61,671 bases of DNA, taken from a virus. The notes below the pieces were generated by a model that worked only from the letters and a program-made list of their open reading frames with translations, was not told the origin of the DNA and did no database searches. Location of the stretch: IMG/VR virus record IMGVR_UViG_3300044530_001255, positions 1 through 61,671 of that record; one strand, given 5' to 3'. Of the stretch, positions 1 through 8,232 are shown in pieces. The position numbers were made by a program, and so were the translations under genes. Numbering within the stretch: the stretch's first letter is position 1; the number at the start of each line of letters is the position of its first letter.

Positions 1-1
1 T

Positions 2-142
2 ACGGTCGATGAACTCAATGTTGTTCTTGCTGGACTTGGCGAACTTCCTGCCAAGGCGTCGCTTGCACTTATTGATCGCATTCGCGCACAAGCAACAGAA
101 CAACTTCGCGCTGCAGCACCAGCTGACGAAGTCGTTCAGTAA
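2..142 (+). CDS. C-terminal fragment of unknown protein (5' truncated)
   Basis: The open frame enters from the window edge and ends at TAA 140-142. The 46 visible residues are Ala/Leu-rich and predicted helical, ending in AAAPADEVVQ. No family is recognised and the start lies outside the window. Confidence 0.6.
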   Translation, partial: TVDELNVVLAGLGELPAKASLALIDRIRAQATEQLRAAAPADEVVQ

Positions 143-160
143 TGACCTTATGCACAGGCA

Positions 161-259
161 ATGAAGACACTTGAGGAGAAAAAACTCCTTGTAAAAATGG
201 CAAGAATGTTGGGTGAGCCTGTGGACCCACTTCTTGCCGAATCTATCGAAATTTACTAA
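161..259 (+). CDS. small hypothetical protein (32 aa)
   Basis: ATG-started frame beginning MKTLEEKKLLVKMARMLGEP, charged then amphipathic. It lies 18 nt after the preceding stop in the same direction, so it may be the last gene of the upstream operon. No function is recognised, and the short length keeps confidence modest. Confidence 0.45.
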   Translation: MKTLEEKKLLVKMARMLGEPVDPLLAESIEIY

Positions 260-270
260 ATAACTAAATA
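256..270 (+). promoter_or_regulatory. possible late-promoter boxes (tandem CTAAATA)
   Basis: Two CTAAATA heptamers (256-262 and 264-270) lie about 100 nt upstream of the secreted-protein gene at 376. They resemble the T4 late box TATAAATA but differ at the first two bases. Weak, position-supported call. Confidence 0.3.
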
Positions 271-375
271 TAGCAAAAGATAGACTTGAATTGATCATTT
301 AAACTGCTGAGATTCGCCTTCCTAGTGTTGAAGGCAGTATGGATTTGATATATACAAACCCATTCAGGAGTTCAA

Positions 376-1728
376 ATGAAGAAGTTACTTCTTGCGCTAC
401 TATTCGCAGTAGGCGCAACACAGGCATTCGCCCAGACAACTACAGTTTCTACGGTCAATACGACCTCCGATGTCAATACGACAACGACATCAACTTCGAC
501 TTCCACATCGACATCAGACAATACCAACACGAATGTTAATACAAATAATAACATTCAGTCTGGTACTGCAACGAACATTAATCAGAATACGAATACTTCT
601 ACTTCGACTTCTGATAATACCAATACGAATGTGAATACAAACACTTCGACATCTACGAACACCAATACGAATGTTAACACGAATAATAACATTAATAGTG
701 GTACGGTAAACTATAACAATAATAACACCTCTACAAGTACTGCTACGAATAATAATAACAACAATTCTGTTGTCAACAGTACAAATACAAACACGAATGT
801 AAATACAAATAACAACATTCAATCTGGTACTTTGACAAATAACAACAATAATGTGAACACAACAACATCTAATAACACAAATAACAATAACAATGTGAAC
901 ACAACGACATCTAATAACACTAATAATAACAACAATGTCAATGTTAGCACATCAACATCAACGAACACAAATAACAATAATAACAATTTGTCTGGTGAAG
1001 TGACTTATAATAACAATAATAATAACAACACGAATATTAATTCAACAAATACTAACAATAACAATAATGTCTCTACATCAACCAACACAAATAACAACAA
1101 CAATGTTTCTACTTCAACTAACACAAATGTGAATAAGAACGATAGCACTTCTGTTGCCACAAATAATAATAACAATGTAAATGTGAGCACATCAACTGCT
1201 GTAAACAAGAACGAGAATGTGAATAAGTCTGAGAGCACAAGCCAATCAAGTGTAAAGACAGATAACACAAATACAAATATCAATCGTAACGAAAATATCA
1301 CCAAGTCAGAAACAACAATCAAAGCACCTCCTGCTTCTGCTATCGCTCCAATGATCTCAACATATAGCCAGGACGTCTGTGTATCGGGCGTTTCTGGCGC
1401 TGTTCAGACTCAGGTCTTTGGTCTTTCTGCTGGTAAGGCAGTTCGCGATATGAATTGCGAACGCCTCAAACTATCAAAGACTCTATACGACATGGGTATG
1501 AAAGTTGCTGCTGTATCAATGATGTGCCAAGACGAAAGAGTGTTCAAGGCTATGGAAATGGCTGGAACACCATGCCCTTACATGGGTAAGATTGGTAAGG
1601 AAGCAACTGAACAGTGGACAGGCAATAAAGAAGAGCGTCCAGACTTCAAGAAGAAGTGGTGGAAGTTCTGGGTAAAGAACGAGCAAGAAAAGTCAACTGA
1701 TCTTCCAGAAGCATCAGAAGGCGGCTAA
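376..1728 (+). CDS. exported Asn/Thr-repeat protein with C-terminal cysteine domain
   Basis: A 450-residue protein with a clear signal peptide (residues 1-20, MKKLLLALLFAVGATQAFAQ). Residues about 20-315 are almost pure Asn/Thr/Ser/Val low-complexity sequence in which blocks such as NNNIQSGT, NNNINSGT and NNNLSGE recur, reminiscent of beta-stacking or amyloid-like repeats. The C-terminal part (about 325-450) is ordinary sequence with conserved-looking cysteines (DVCVSG, DMNCERL, MMCQDE, GTPCP) and resembles a domain seen at the end of proteins next to phage lysis cassettes. A good Shine-Dalgarno (CAGGAG) supports the start. The next gene overlaps by one base (TAATG), so they are translationally linked. 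An exported or envelope-acting protein is likely; the exact role is unknown. Confidence 0.85.
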   Translation: MKKLLLALLFAVGATQAFAQTTTVSTVNTTSDVNTTTTSTSTSTSTSDNTNTNVNTNNNIQSGTATNINQNTNTSTSTSDNTNTNVNTNTSTSTNTNTNVNTNNNINSGTVNYNNNNTSTSTATNNNNNNSVVNSTNTNTNVNTNNNIQSGTLTNNNNNVNTTTSNNTNNNNNVNTTTSNNTNNNNNVNVSTSTSTNTNNNNNNLSGEVTYNNNNNNNTNINSTNTNNNNNVSTSTNTNNNNNVSTSTNTNVNKNDSTSVATNNNNNVNVSTSTAVNKNENVNKSESTSQSSVKTDNTNTNINRNENITKSETTIKAPPASAIAPMISTYSQDVCVSGVSGAVQTQVFGLSAGKAVRDMNCERLKLSKTLYDMGMKVAAVSMMCQDERVFKAMEMAGTPCPYMGKIGKEATEQWTGNKEERPDFKKKWWKFWVKNEQEKSTDLPEASEGG

Positions 1729-3929
1729 TGAAGCGGCTTCTTGCTCTACTACTATTGGCGGTGGCTCCTGCCTTTGGGCAGGGTCTGCCTCCAATTTATG
1801 ATCCTACGGTTGAACAGACATATACTGTTACGCAACCACAAACACCATTACAAAATATTAATCAATCTGGTGGAACGCCATTAACATTGTATGATGATGG
1901 TTCTACGTTCCAGCCAATTCAATTGCAATTTGATTTTTACTATTTTGGTAGTTTGTTTGATTCAGTTTATATCTCGCAAAATGGATTGATAAGTTTTACC
2001 AGCAATGCCAATGGTTGCTGCAGCGGTAATGAATTGCCATTTTTATCTAATCAATCATACTATAATTTAAATAATAGCATCTTTGCTATGTGGAGTGATC
2101 TTGCTGATTTCAATAATCCAGGCAATCCATATTATAAGTCTACAGGAAACTCATTTACTGTTGGTTGGTATGGTGTTGATGAATTAGGTTCTGCTCCTTA
2201 TACCTGTAATGAGTTGGGTTGTACACAAACAGGACCAGGAAATAAATTTAATTTTGAAATTAGTTTATTTGCTGACAGCAGTTTCAGTATAAATTATGGT
2301 TCATTTGATTATAATAATCAGACAGGTAGAACATTCACCTCTGGTTTTCAGGGTGACACTGCCACAGAATTTACTCAATTTTATTGGGGCAACAATCCAT
2401 CATCTTTACAAAACACAACATACTTTGTACAGTCATCAGAGATTGTTCCATTGCCACCAGATACACCACTAGCACCTGATTGTACTACAAATCCATACGA
2501 CCCTTCTTGCGTCATTGATAGTATTGGTATTGATGATGGTGTGACTGACTACACAGATCCAGAAGAAATTTTGGCTGCTATTGAAGAACAGGAAGCAGCT
2601 CAAGAAGAACTTGAAGAATCAGTTGATGATGGGAGTGATGATGGTTCAGATGATGGATCTGAATATGTCGAGGAAGAAGAAGTCCTAGTTGCTGATGAGG
2701 AAGCCACAGAAGAACTTCTTGACGCCGACCTAGAGGAAATGCTTGCTGAAGAAACAGACGAAGAAGACATTTTACTTGTTGAAGATGCAGAAGATTCAGG
2801 AGAGCCAGCCGTTGTTGCAACCTATAGAGAACTGACTGATGAAGAAAAGGCTCAGATTCTTGCTGATGCAATTTCTAAAGATGTACTACAAAATGCCCTT
2901 ACAATTGCATCAGAAGTTGGTTCATCAAATACCAATACTGCTGGTGGTCCTGCAACAGAAAGTTCAACAACCACTACTACAACAACCAGATCATCTAATG
3001 ATCAATCAAGTACAGCCGAGTCAACTGAAACAGTAGTGGCTACAAATACCTCCGCAGAGCAAAAAGATGACGGTTCATCTGCTTCTGATGTAGGATTAGA
3101 TATTCTAGAAACTGGTAGACAATTAGGTCAACAAGCATTATCAGAAATATTAACTGCAAGTGAGGCTGCTTCTAATGATTCTTCCAGAGAAGCTGAATCA
3201 ATTGCAGCATTCTCGAGCGAAGCATCGGGAACAAATCAATCTACCGACACCATTTCTGTTACAAATTTAGAAGATGTAACACAACAGGAAATAACTGTTG
3301 CTGATTCAGGCGCAGAAGCACAAACAGATATGGGGCAAACAGTTGAGTTCACAACAGGTGAAACAACAAGCCAGATTGAACAAGAAGCCGAAATGCTTGC
3401 TGAATCATTTGTTCGTGGTCCAACTGTTGATACTGCAGAAACAGATGAGGCACTTGCAATTGTGGAAGCCAGTCGCGCCACAGCAGAGCAAAGTGCATTT
3501 GATGATGAATCAAGCAAAGACGCAGAAGTAACAACAGCAATGGTTGATCCAGCATTGGCAATGGCTAACACATTCAATCAAGCACCAAATGCAATGAGTC
3601 TTGAATTCCTTGGAATTATCAAGCCAATAGAAGAAAAGAGTGATGCTGAAGTTCGTGCTGAACAAGTTGTAGCAGCCAATAAAGAGCAACAAGATGCAAT
3701 TAATGCAAACTACATGGATGCTGATCAATCAGGTATTGTGGCAGCAATCGGTGCAGATGCTGATGTGAGTTCTTATCTCTCTGCTAGATTAGCAGATAAT
3801 AACACTTGGTACAAACCAGAGGACATATACAAGGGCGTTGTAATTAAAGATAATGCTCGCGGTTCATACTTTCTAGAAAAAGGCAATACAGACACATATA
3901 AAAAGATGGTTGACGAGCAATATAAGTAA
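1728..3929 (+). CDS. exported NIDO-like, acidic low-complexity protein
   Basis: A 733-residue protein with signal peptide MKRLLALLLLAVAPAFG. Residues about 45-240 look like a nidogen-type (NIDO) extracellular beta domain: aromatic/Asn-rich strands with VYISQNGLISF and SIFAMWSDLADF. A very acidic stretch follows (about 275-365, many Glu/Asp including DDGSDDGSDDGS), then a long Ser/Thr/Ala/Gln-rich region. The C-terminus (about 665-733) is a compact domain ending MVDEQYK, of a kind seen at the ends of phage structural proteins. It overlaps the previous and the next gene by one base. Probably a partner of the Asn/Thr-repeat protein, in the envelope or on the virion; function not established. Confidence 0.8.
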   Translation: MKRLLALLLLAVAPAFGQGLPPIYDPTVEQTYTVTQPQTPLQNINQSGGTPLTLYDDGSTFQPIQLQFDFYYFGSLFDSVYISQNGLISFTSNANGCCSGNELPFLSNQSYYNLNNSIFAMWSDLADFNNPGNPYYKSTGNSFTVGWYGVDELGSAPYTCNELGCTQTGPGNKFNFEISLFADSSFSINYGSFDYNNQTGRTFTSGFQGDTATEFTQFYWGNNPSSLQNTTYFVQSSEIVPLPPDTPLAPDCTTNPYDPSCVIDSIGIDDGVTDYTDPEEILAAIEEQEAAQEELEESVDDGSDDGSDDGSEYVEEEEVLVADEEATEELLDADLEEMLAEETDEEDILLVEDAEDSGEPAVVATYRELTDEEKAQILADAISKDVLQNALTIASEVGSSNTNTAGGPATESSTTTTTTTRSSNDQSSTAESTETVVATNTSAEQKDDGSSASDVGLDILETGRQLGQQALSEILTASEAASNDSSREAESIAAFSSEASGTNQSTDTISVTNLEDVTQQEITVADSGAEAQTDMGQTVEFTTGETTSQIEQEAEMLAESFVRGPTVDTAETDEALAIVEASRATAEQSAFDDESSKDAEVTTAMVDPALAMANTFNQAPNAMSLEFLGIIKPIEEKSDAEVRAEQVVAANKEQQDAINANYMDADQSGIVAAIGADADVSSYLSARLADNNTWYKPEDIYKGVVIKDNARGSYFLEKGNTDTYKKMVDEQYK

Positions 3930-4372
3930 TGCTGGCAGAACTCGCAGCGATTAATGCCGCATATGCTGTGATTAAGGAAGTGATAAGTAATGGTAGAGAA
4001 CTAGGCGAATGCGCTGGGCACTTGGGCAACTTCTTTCATAATAAGCAAAAGTTAGAAACCAAAGTCGTCAATGCTGTCGCAACCGAAAGAACTCAGTTAG
4101 AAGAATTTTTTGCTTTGGAAGAAGCACGAAGGAAAGAAAAAGAACTTAAAGATTATATGTTAATTGCAGGTCGACCTGGTTTATGGGATGACTGGATAAA
4201 GTTTCAAAGAGCGCATGCGCAGAAAGAATTAGAAGCAGCGCAAGCTCGAAGAAGGGCAGCACTGATAGCAGCACAAAAAGAAGAAGAATTGATTCTTATG
4301 AGTTGCCTTGGTGTGTTACTTCTGATGTTTGTTGTGATTATATTTGGACTAGTTTATATCATAACAAGATAA
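3929..4372 (+). CDS. tail-anchored coiled-coil protein of T4-like phages
   Basis: A 147-residue protein with a helical, charged body (ELKDYMLIAGRPGLWDDWIK is the most conserved-looking part) and one C-terminal membrane segment (about 120-145). The body resembles a widespread unnamed family in marine T4-like phages. It overlaps the upstream stop by one base and lies in the lysis/envelope block. Function unknown. Confidence 0.75.
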   Translation: MLAELAAINAAYAVIKEVISNGRELGECAGHLGNFFHNKQKLETKVVNAVATERTQLEEFFALEEARRKEKELKDYMLIAGRPGLWDDWIKFQRAHAQKELEAAQARRRAALIAAQKEEELILMSCLGVLLLMFVVIIFGLVYIITR

Positions 4373-4394
4373 AATTTACAGAGGAATAGAATAG

Positions 4395-4937
4395 ATGAGT
4401 AAGGATTTAGACGAAAGCGTAGATAAACTAGAAGCCGCAACTGATCCAAATACGGTAATCAGCATTGGCGGATATAACTTCACCCCAGCAAAACTTATGA
4501 TTGCAGGCACGATCGTATCTACCGTTCTCGGCGGTCTTTACGGTGCTTTCGAAGTTTATAAAGATTATATGTCAATGAAAGAAGCCATCCAGACCTATGT
4601 GGCTCCAGATCTTTCTGCAATCAACGAGCGCATTACAAAAATCGAAGAACGTGTCGATAACGCAGTCGTAATGGTCGACGAAAGCGGCGATATTATCCGC
4701 GATGTTCGTAATGATCTAAAAGGCGATATCGATAGCCTACAAGCCGATGTCGACGCTGCAGAGCGTAGAAATCGTGAACTCGATAAGGAAGTCCGTGGGT
4801 TCGTCGGAGTCACAGATCGTGATATGAACGCTAGATTGCGTACGATCGAGCGCGAAACAGACGTTAAATTGAAGGAATTAGAGAAGAAAGTCGACGATAA
4901 GATCCAAAAAGCATGGGAAAATCCGTTGGCTAAATAA
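4395..4937 (+). CDS. membrane-anchored coiled-coil protein
   Basis: A 180-residue protein with one transmembrane helix at about residues 33-52 (MIAGTIVSTVLGGLYGAFEV) followed by about 100 residues of heptad-like coiled coil (DLSAINERITKIEERVDNAV and on). AGAGGAATAG precedes the ATG. It sits between small membrane proteins, so a role in lysis or membrane remodelling is plausible but unproven. Confidence 0.75.
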   Translation: MSKDLDESVDKLEAATDPNTVISIGGYNFTPAKLMIAGTIVSTVLGGLYGAFEVYKDYMSMKEAIQTYVAPDLSAINERITKIEERVDNAVVMVDESGDIIRDVRNDLKGDIDSLQADVDAAERRNRELDKEVRGFVGVTDRDMNARLRTIERETDVKLKELEKKVDDKIQKAWENPLAK

Positions 4938-5107
4938 TGGTAGAGACGTTATGTGTTCGTAATGCACCTCCGCGATATGTTGTGAGTATTGGTAACAAGA
5001 TTCTTATCGTAACGCATGACTATAATTATGCTAAACGAGTAGAACAAGAACTTATCAGAAAAAAAGTAACTGATGGTTCTGGACTTACGGTCGGGAGAAA
5101 TAGATGA
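4937..5107 (+). CDS. small hypothetical protein (56 aa)
   Basis: The ATG overlaps the previous stop by one base (TAATG) and the TGA overlaps the next ATG (ATGA), which strongly suggests translational coupling. The sequence begins MVETLCVRNAPPRYVVSIGN; no known domain is seen. Confidence 0.65.
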   Translation: MVETLCVRNAPPRYVVSIGNKILIVTHDYNYAKRVEQELIRKKVTDGSGLTVGRNR

Positions 5108-5340
5108 ATATATTAGCGAATCTAAAAGGTATGTTAGCAGACGGTCATGACGCGAATTGCTTATCGTCAAAGCGCGTTATTACTTTTATGGCTACCTTGC
5201 TCGTCATGGTTGCATTTGTAGTAAATATGATTTGGGGTCTAAAAGTCGAAGAGTATATGTATAACGCGATGATGGTAATTGTTCTTGGTGGATTAAGCAC
5301 AACAGTTGCAGAAAAATTCGCGCCAAGAAATAAAGAATAA
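5104..5340 (+). CDS. holin-like two-helix membrane protein
   Basis: A 78-residue protein with two hydrophobic helices (about 27-47 and 54-70) joined by a short turn and a charged C-terminus (KFAPRNKE). Size and topology fit a phage holin or a small membrane protein of the lysis cassette, and the neighbours (spanins downstream) agree. No sequence family is identified, so holin is an inference from topology and context. Confidence 0.65.
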   Translation: MNILANLKGMLADGHDANCLSSKRVITFMATLLVMVAFVVNMIWGLKVEEYMYNAMMVIVLGGLSTTVAEKFAPRNKE

Positions 5341-5362
5341 TTTTATTAACTAGGAGAAGATC

Positions 5363-5599
5363 ATGAGTACATTAGTTGTATTACTATTAGTTGTTTTCGC
5401 TGCTTGGGTTGCCTGGAAATTATGGAAGAAGCCAGACGCAAACGATGATGGCGTTGTCGATCACAAAGATGCTATGCATGCTGCAAAAGATACTCTTGAC
5501 GTCAATAAAGACGGCAAAGTAGATCTTGGCGATGTAAAGGCTGCTGGTGAAAAGGCAGTTGAGAAAGTTAAGAAGGCTCGCGCAAAGAAAGAAAAGTAA
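5363..5599 (+). CDS. membrane-anchored protein with two dockerin/EF-hand calcium loops
   Basis: A 78-residue protein. Residues 1-20 form a hydrophobic anchor (MSTLVVLLLVVFAAWVAWKL). Two EF-hand/dockerin-like loops follow, DANDDGVVDHKD (about 25-36) and DVNKDGKVDLGD (about 47-58), and a Lys-rich tail ends the protein. The loops have the Asp/Asn/Gly spacing of calcium ligands. TAGGAGAAG precedes the start. Likely anchored in the inner membrane; the partner is unknown. Confidence 0.75.
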   Translation: MSTLVVLLLVVFAAWVAWKLWKKPDANDDGVVDHKDAMHAAKDTLDVNKDGKVDLGDVKAAGEKAVEKVKKARAKKEK

Positions 5600-6018
5600 T
5601 GAAAAGATTACTTGCATTTTCTTTGTTGTTTTTTTCAAGCGCATCAGTTGCAAATCCGTACGACTTCAAAGTATTGAAGGTCAATGACGGAGACACGGTG
5701 GTGTTTGAAGCACCATTTATGCCAGCACCTCTAAAACCTCAATTAAGTTTGAGAGTTTTGGGTGTTGACACACCAGAGAAGGGTGCACGTGCTGGTTGCC
5801 CAGCAGAGGCTGCTGCGGCAGAAAAAGCCAGTGCGTTTACCAAGAACCTTGTCGCCAATGCTAAGAAGATTCAGATTGAATTGAAAGAGCATGACAAGTT
5901 CGGTGGGCGTGTGCTTGGTGATCTAATTGTCGATGGTCAGAGATTATCTGAACTATTGATTAAGAATGGTCATGCTCGTGCATACTTTGGCGATAAGAAA
6001 GCAAGTTGGTGTAATTGA
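5599..6018 (+). CDS. secreted staphylococcal-nuclease-like (SNase) endonuclease
   Basis: A 139-residue protein with signal peptide (1-19, ending SASVAN) and the SNase fold. The visible active-site set is D32 (NDGDTV), R52 and D57/E60 (LRVLGVDTPE) and R104 (KFGGRVLG), corresponding to staphylococcal nuclease D21, R35, D40, E43 and R87. The family cleaves DNA and RNA with calcium. It overlaps the upstream calcium-loop protein by one base (TAATG). Export suggests action in the periplasm or medium, for example degrading DNA during lysis or exclusion; that role is inferred. Confidence 0.88.
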   Translation: MKRLLAFSLLFFSSASVANPYDFKVLKVNDGDTVVFEAPFMPAPLKPQLSLRVLGVDTPEKGARAGCPAEAAAAEKASAFTKNLVANAKKIQIELKEHDKFGGRVLGDLIVDGQRLSELLIKNGHARAYFGDKKASWCN

Positions 6019-6185
6019 TGTTTATACTCGAACCGTTCGCAATTCCATTTATCTATTTGTTTAAATGGCTTGCATCATTGTTTTTATTATTATCCAATGG
6101 CACATATTGGCTCTATTCGAAATTGCTTGGAGCAAGTATGTGGCTTAACGATCAAGTTGAGAGTAATATTTGGCCAAGAGATTAA
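6018..6185 (+). CDS. small membrane protein (55 aa)
   Basis: It starts inside the nuclease stop (TGATG overlap). Sequence MFILEPFAIPFIYLFKWLAS then a hydrophobic Leu/Trp-rich segment, predicted to span the membrane once or twice. Part of the tight lysis/envelope operon; possible holin or antiholin by topology only. Confidence 0.6.
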   Translation: MFILEPFAIPFIYLFKWLASLFLLLSNGTYWLYSKLLGASMWLNDQVESNIWPRD

Positions 6186-6188
6186 TTT

Positions 6189-6746
6189 ATGCTTATACCA
6201 TTACCATATAAAATCCTTGCGGTGGTTCTTTTAGTTGGTGGCGCATTTGGTGCTGGCTATAAAAAAGGATCAGATGCTGGCGAAGTCATGGTTCAACAAG
6301 CGGCTAATGAAGCAGAGCAGTTGAAGATTGAACTCGAGAAAGAGCAAGCAAACATCAAAGAAAGAGTTGTGACTGAGTATGTTGACAAGATTAAAGTTGT
6401 CACTCAGAAAGAGACAATCTATCGTGATGCTGCTCAACAGCAAGTTCCTGGCAAGTTTAATCTTACAAATGGTTGGGTGTATCTGCACGATACAAGTGTG
6501 CAAGGTCTAGACCTAGATCCAGAAAAGACTTCAGATGATACTGATTCAGTCGTGAAAGACAATCAGGCTCTAGGAACTGTTCTGGGCAATTATTCTATTT
6601 GCTTGCAGAATGCTCAGCAACTTGTAAGTTTGCAATCGTGGATTCTTGAAACAAAGGCATCCGTTGATAAGCAAAATGCAGACCGTGGCTTGGATATTAA
6701 ACTACCAGAAATGCCATGGAAGAAAAATAATGATGTTGCAAAGTAA
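6189..6746 (+). CDS. i-spanin, Rz-like
   Basis: A 185-residue protein with one N-terminal membrane helix (about 8-25) and a long periplasmic coiled coil (EAEQLKIELEKEQANIKERV), then a C-terminal helical region with cysteine. This is the architecture of phage inner-membrane spanins, which with an outer-membrane lipoprotein disrupt the outer membrane in the last lysis step. A lipoprotein of Rz1 type follows at 6930, supporting the assignment. Confidence 0.75.
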   Translation: MLIPLPYKILAVVLLVGGAFGAGYKKGSDAGEVMVQQAANEAEQLKIELEKEQANIKERVVTEYVDKIKVVTQKETIYRDAAQQQVPGKFNLTNGWVYLHDTSVQGLDLDPEKTSDDTDSVVKDNQALGTVLGNYSICLQNAQQLVSLQSWILETKASVDKQNADRGLDIKLPEMPWKKNNDVAK

Positions 6747-6933
6747 AATAAAATTTATATGGACTCCATTATTTTTTATAATGTTTATCTATGAATATTT
6801 TGCTCCTGGTATGGTTCTGTGTGGTAGTATGGCTCTTACAGGTCAAATGTGGTTTATGTGGTTTATGATGAGTTTATCTGCAAGCGGAGCATATGTAGAA
6901 CTTTTAGAAAGAGCATTGGAGAATAGAAAATGA
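6730..6933 (+). CDS. small two-helix membrane protein, holin candidate
   Basis: A 67-residue hydrophobic protein. The start at 6730 is preceded by GGAAGA six bases upstream; it overlaps the spanin gene by 17 nt and the next ATG by four. Two membrane segments (WTPLFFIMFIYEYF and MWFMWFMMSLSASGAYV) and a charged C-terminus (LERALENRK). Position between Rz and Rz1 makes a lysis function likely. Confidence 0.6.
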   Translation: MMLQSKIKFIWTPLFFIMFIYEYFAPGMVLCGSMALTGQMWFMWFMMSLSASGAYVELLERALENRK

Positions 6934-7121
6934 AATATCTTGTAGCACTTTCTTTTTTGTTTCTTGCTGCTTGTGGTAATCCATTAACTCGTTTGGTGCC
7001 AAAGATCGAAATGCCAGCACCACCTGCTGAGTTAATGAAAGCACCAAAGCCACTGAAAACAATTGTTCCACCAACACCTCAAGCAGAATTGCAGCGCGAT
7101 GTCCCACCTGCAGGACAATAA
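6930..7121 (+). CDS. o-spanin lipoprotein, Rz1-like
   Basis: A 63-residue protein with a lipoprotein signal peptide and lipobox LAAC (Cys15), then a Pro-rich periplasmic part (PAPPAELMKAPKPLKTIVPP). Short Pro-rich lipoproteins next to a coiled-coil inner-membrane protein are diagnostic of Rz1-type outer-membrane spanins. The ATG overlaps the upstream stop (ATGA). Confidence 0.8.
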   Translation: MKYLVALSFLFLAACGNPLTRLVPKIEMPAPPAELMKAPKPLKTIVPPTPQAELQRDVPPAGQ

Positions 7122-7299
7122 CATATCCTATATAAAGCACCTACTTCGAGCATGGAAGTGGGCTTTTGTTTTGCTTATACATGGTTTGTTTCCATTTATT
7201 TGGGAAACAAAGGTGAGTGATGAGATCTGTAAAAACAAAAACAATAAAACCAGAGCACACTTACTTAAACAAATGTACGGGATAGAAGAAAATGGTTGA
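7099..7299 (+). CDS. DUF6356-like small membrane protein
   Basis: About 66 residues from the ATG at 7099, which overlaps the o-spanin frame. The core ISYIKHLLRAWKWAFVLLIH followed by FPFIWETK resembles the short DUF6356-like proteins of phages and bacteria (His, aromatic helix, HGxFPF). One membrane helix. No Shine-Dalgarno is obvious, so the exact start is uncertain. Function unknown. Confidence 0.55.
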   Translation: MSHLQDNNISYIKHLLRAWKWAFVLLIHGLFPFIWETKVSDEICKNKNNKTRAHLLKQMYGIEENG

Positions 7300-7633
7300 C
7301 TTTGAGAATAAACTCAGTAAAATAGAGACTGAGGTCGCTGCAATGAGAGAGAAGATTTCTTTCTTCTCTGTAATCTATGAGAAGTTTGATAGAACTCTTG
7401 ACAAACTTGAGAAGCAGCATAACGACGAATTGCGTGAAGTCTACAAGAAGATTGAGGAAATCGAAGTCTCAATCATGGACGAAATCAAAGCACTTCGCCA
7501 AGAAATGAAAGAGCAACATCAAGTTGAAAAAGAAAAGATCGATGAGATCAATCGTTGGCGTTGGATCATCATGGGCGGTGCAGCAGTAGTTGGTTGGTTG
7601 TTCTCAAATATATTTTCTTTTGTTCAAAAATAG
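7292..7633 (+). CDS. tail-anchored coiled-coil protein
   Basis: A 113-residue protein with an almost continuous heptad pattern from residue 5 to 90 (DKLEKQHNDELREVYKKIEE) and a C-terminal membrane helix (WIIMGGAAVVGWLFSNIFSF). It ends the envelope block. Function unknown; topology matches other small phage proteins with a cytoplasmic coiled coil. Confidence 0.7.
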   Translation: MVDFENKLSKIETEVAAMREKISFFSVIYEKFDRTLDKLEKQHNDELREVYKKIEEIEVSIMDEIKALRQEMKEQHQVEKEKIDEINRWRWIIMGGAAVVGWLFSNIFSFVQK

Positions 7634-7641
7634 TATATAAT
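7613..7641 (+). promoter_or_regulatory. promoter upstream of the oxygenase-primase operon
   Basis: A TATAAT -10 box at 7636-7641 with a weak -35 (TTTTCT, 7613-7618) at 17 bp. Expected transcription start is about 7648, only three bases before the ATG at 7651, which has no Shine-Dalgarno, so the message may be leaderless. Confidence 0.5.
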
Positions 7642-7650
7642 ATCTAGATT

Positions 7651-8232
7651 ATGATACAACGAATTGACAATTTCCCAGAGAACTTGGTTGAAAAAATTGA
7701 AGATCTTTGTTTCTCACCTATTCCCAGATGGGATTTTAAAAGAACAACCATAAGCCCAGAACAAATTGATGAAGTTTGTTCTGCTTTAAATTGCTCACCA
7801 AATAAATTTGGTGAGTATGATATTGCTGAGAAATATTGGTATCAATCAGCCGTTGTTCATGGAGAGTACAACGTTGATTATATGGTGAACGAAATTAGAC
7901 CATTAATAGATTATATTGCATATGAGGTTATACAAAAACCATTTGATGTGATGAGATTAAAATTTAACATGTATTTGTATTCAAGTACAAATGCAATTTC
8001 AATGCCTCACTTTGATTCTTTAGAAGAGAATTTTGTGAGTCTTTTATATTATGTTAATGACAGTAGTGGCGATACTTACTTTTTTGATAATGATAAAAAT
8101 TTAATTGATCGAGTTTCGCCAAAAAGAGGAACTGCAGTTTTATTTGATTCCAACATTGTTCATGCTGGATCATATCCAAAAGAAGAAACTGAGCCTCGAG
8201 TTGTCATGAGTGCTGTGTTTAGGTATTTATGA
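7651..8232 (+). CDS. Fe(II)/2-oxoglutarate-dependent oxygenase
   Basis: A 193-residue protein with the double-stranded beta-helix signature: HFD (MPHFDSLEEN, iron ligands), distal His in IVHAGSYP and Arg in PRVVMSAVF for 2-oxoglutarate. The spacing fits the small prolyl-hydroxylase-like class common in marine phages. It overlaps the primase gene by four bases (ATGA). The substrate cannot be told from sequence. Confidence 0.8.
   Translation: MIQRIDNFPENLVEKIEDLCFSPIPRWDFKRTTISPEQIDEVCSALNCSPNKFGEYDIAEKYWYQSAVVHGEYNVDYMVNEIRPLIDYIAYEVIQKPFDVMRLKFNMYLYSSTNAISMPHFDSLEENFVSLLYYVNDSSGDTYFFDNDKNLIDRVSPKRGTAVLFDSNIVHAGSYPKEETEPRVVMSAVFRYL

Noticed and set aside
514-1322. Minus-strand frames opposite the Asn/Thr repeat (Val/Ile/Leu-rich)
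   Set aside because: They arise from the low-complexity AAC/ACA repeats of the real gene and have no start signals.
3236-3728. Minus-strand frames in the acidic secreted protein
   Set aside because: Shadows of Ser/Thr/Ala-rich codons on the plus strand, with no ribosome sites.
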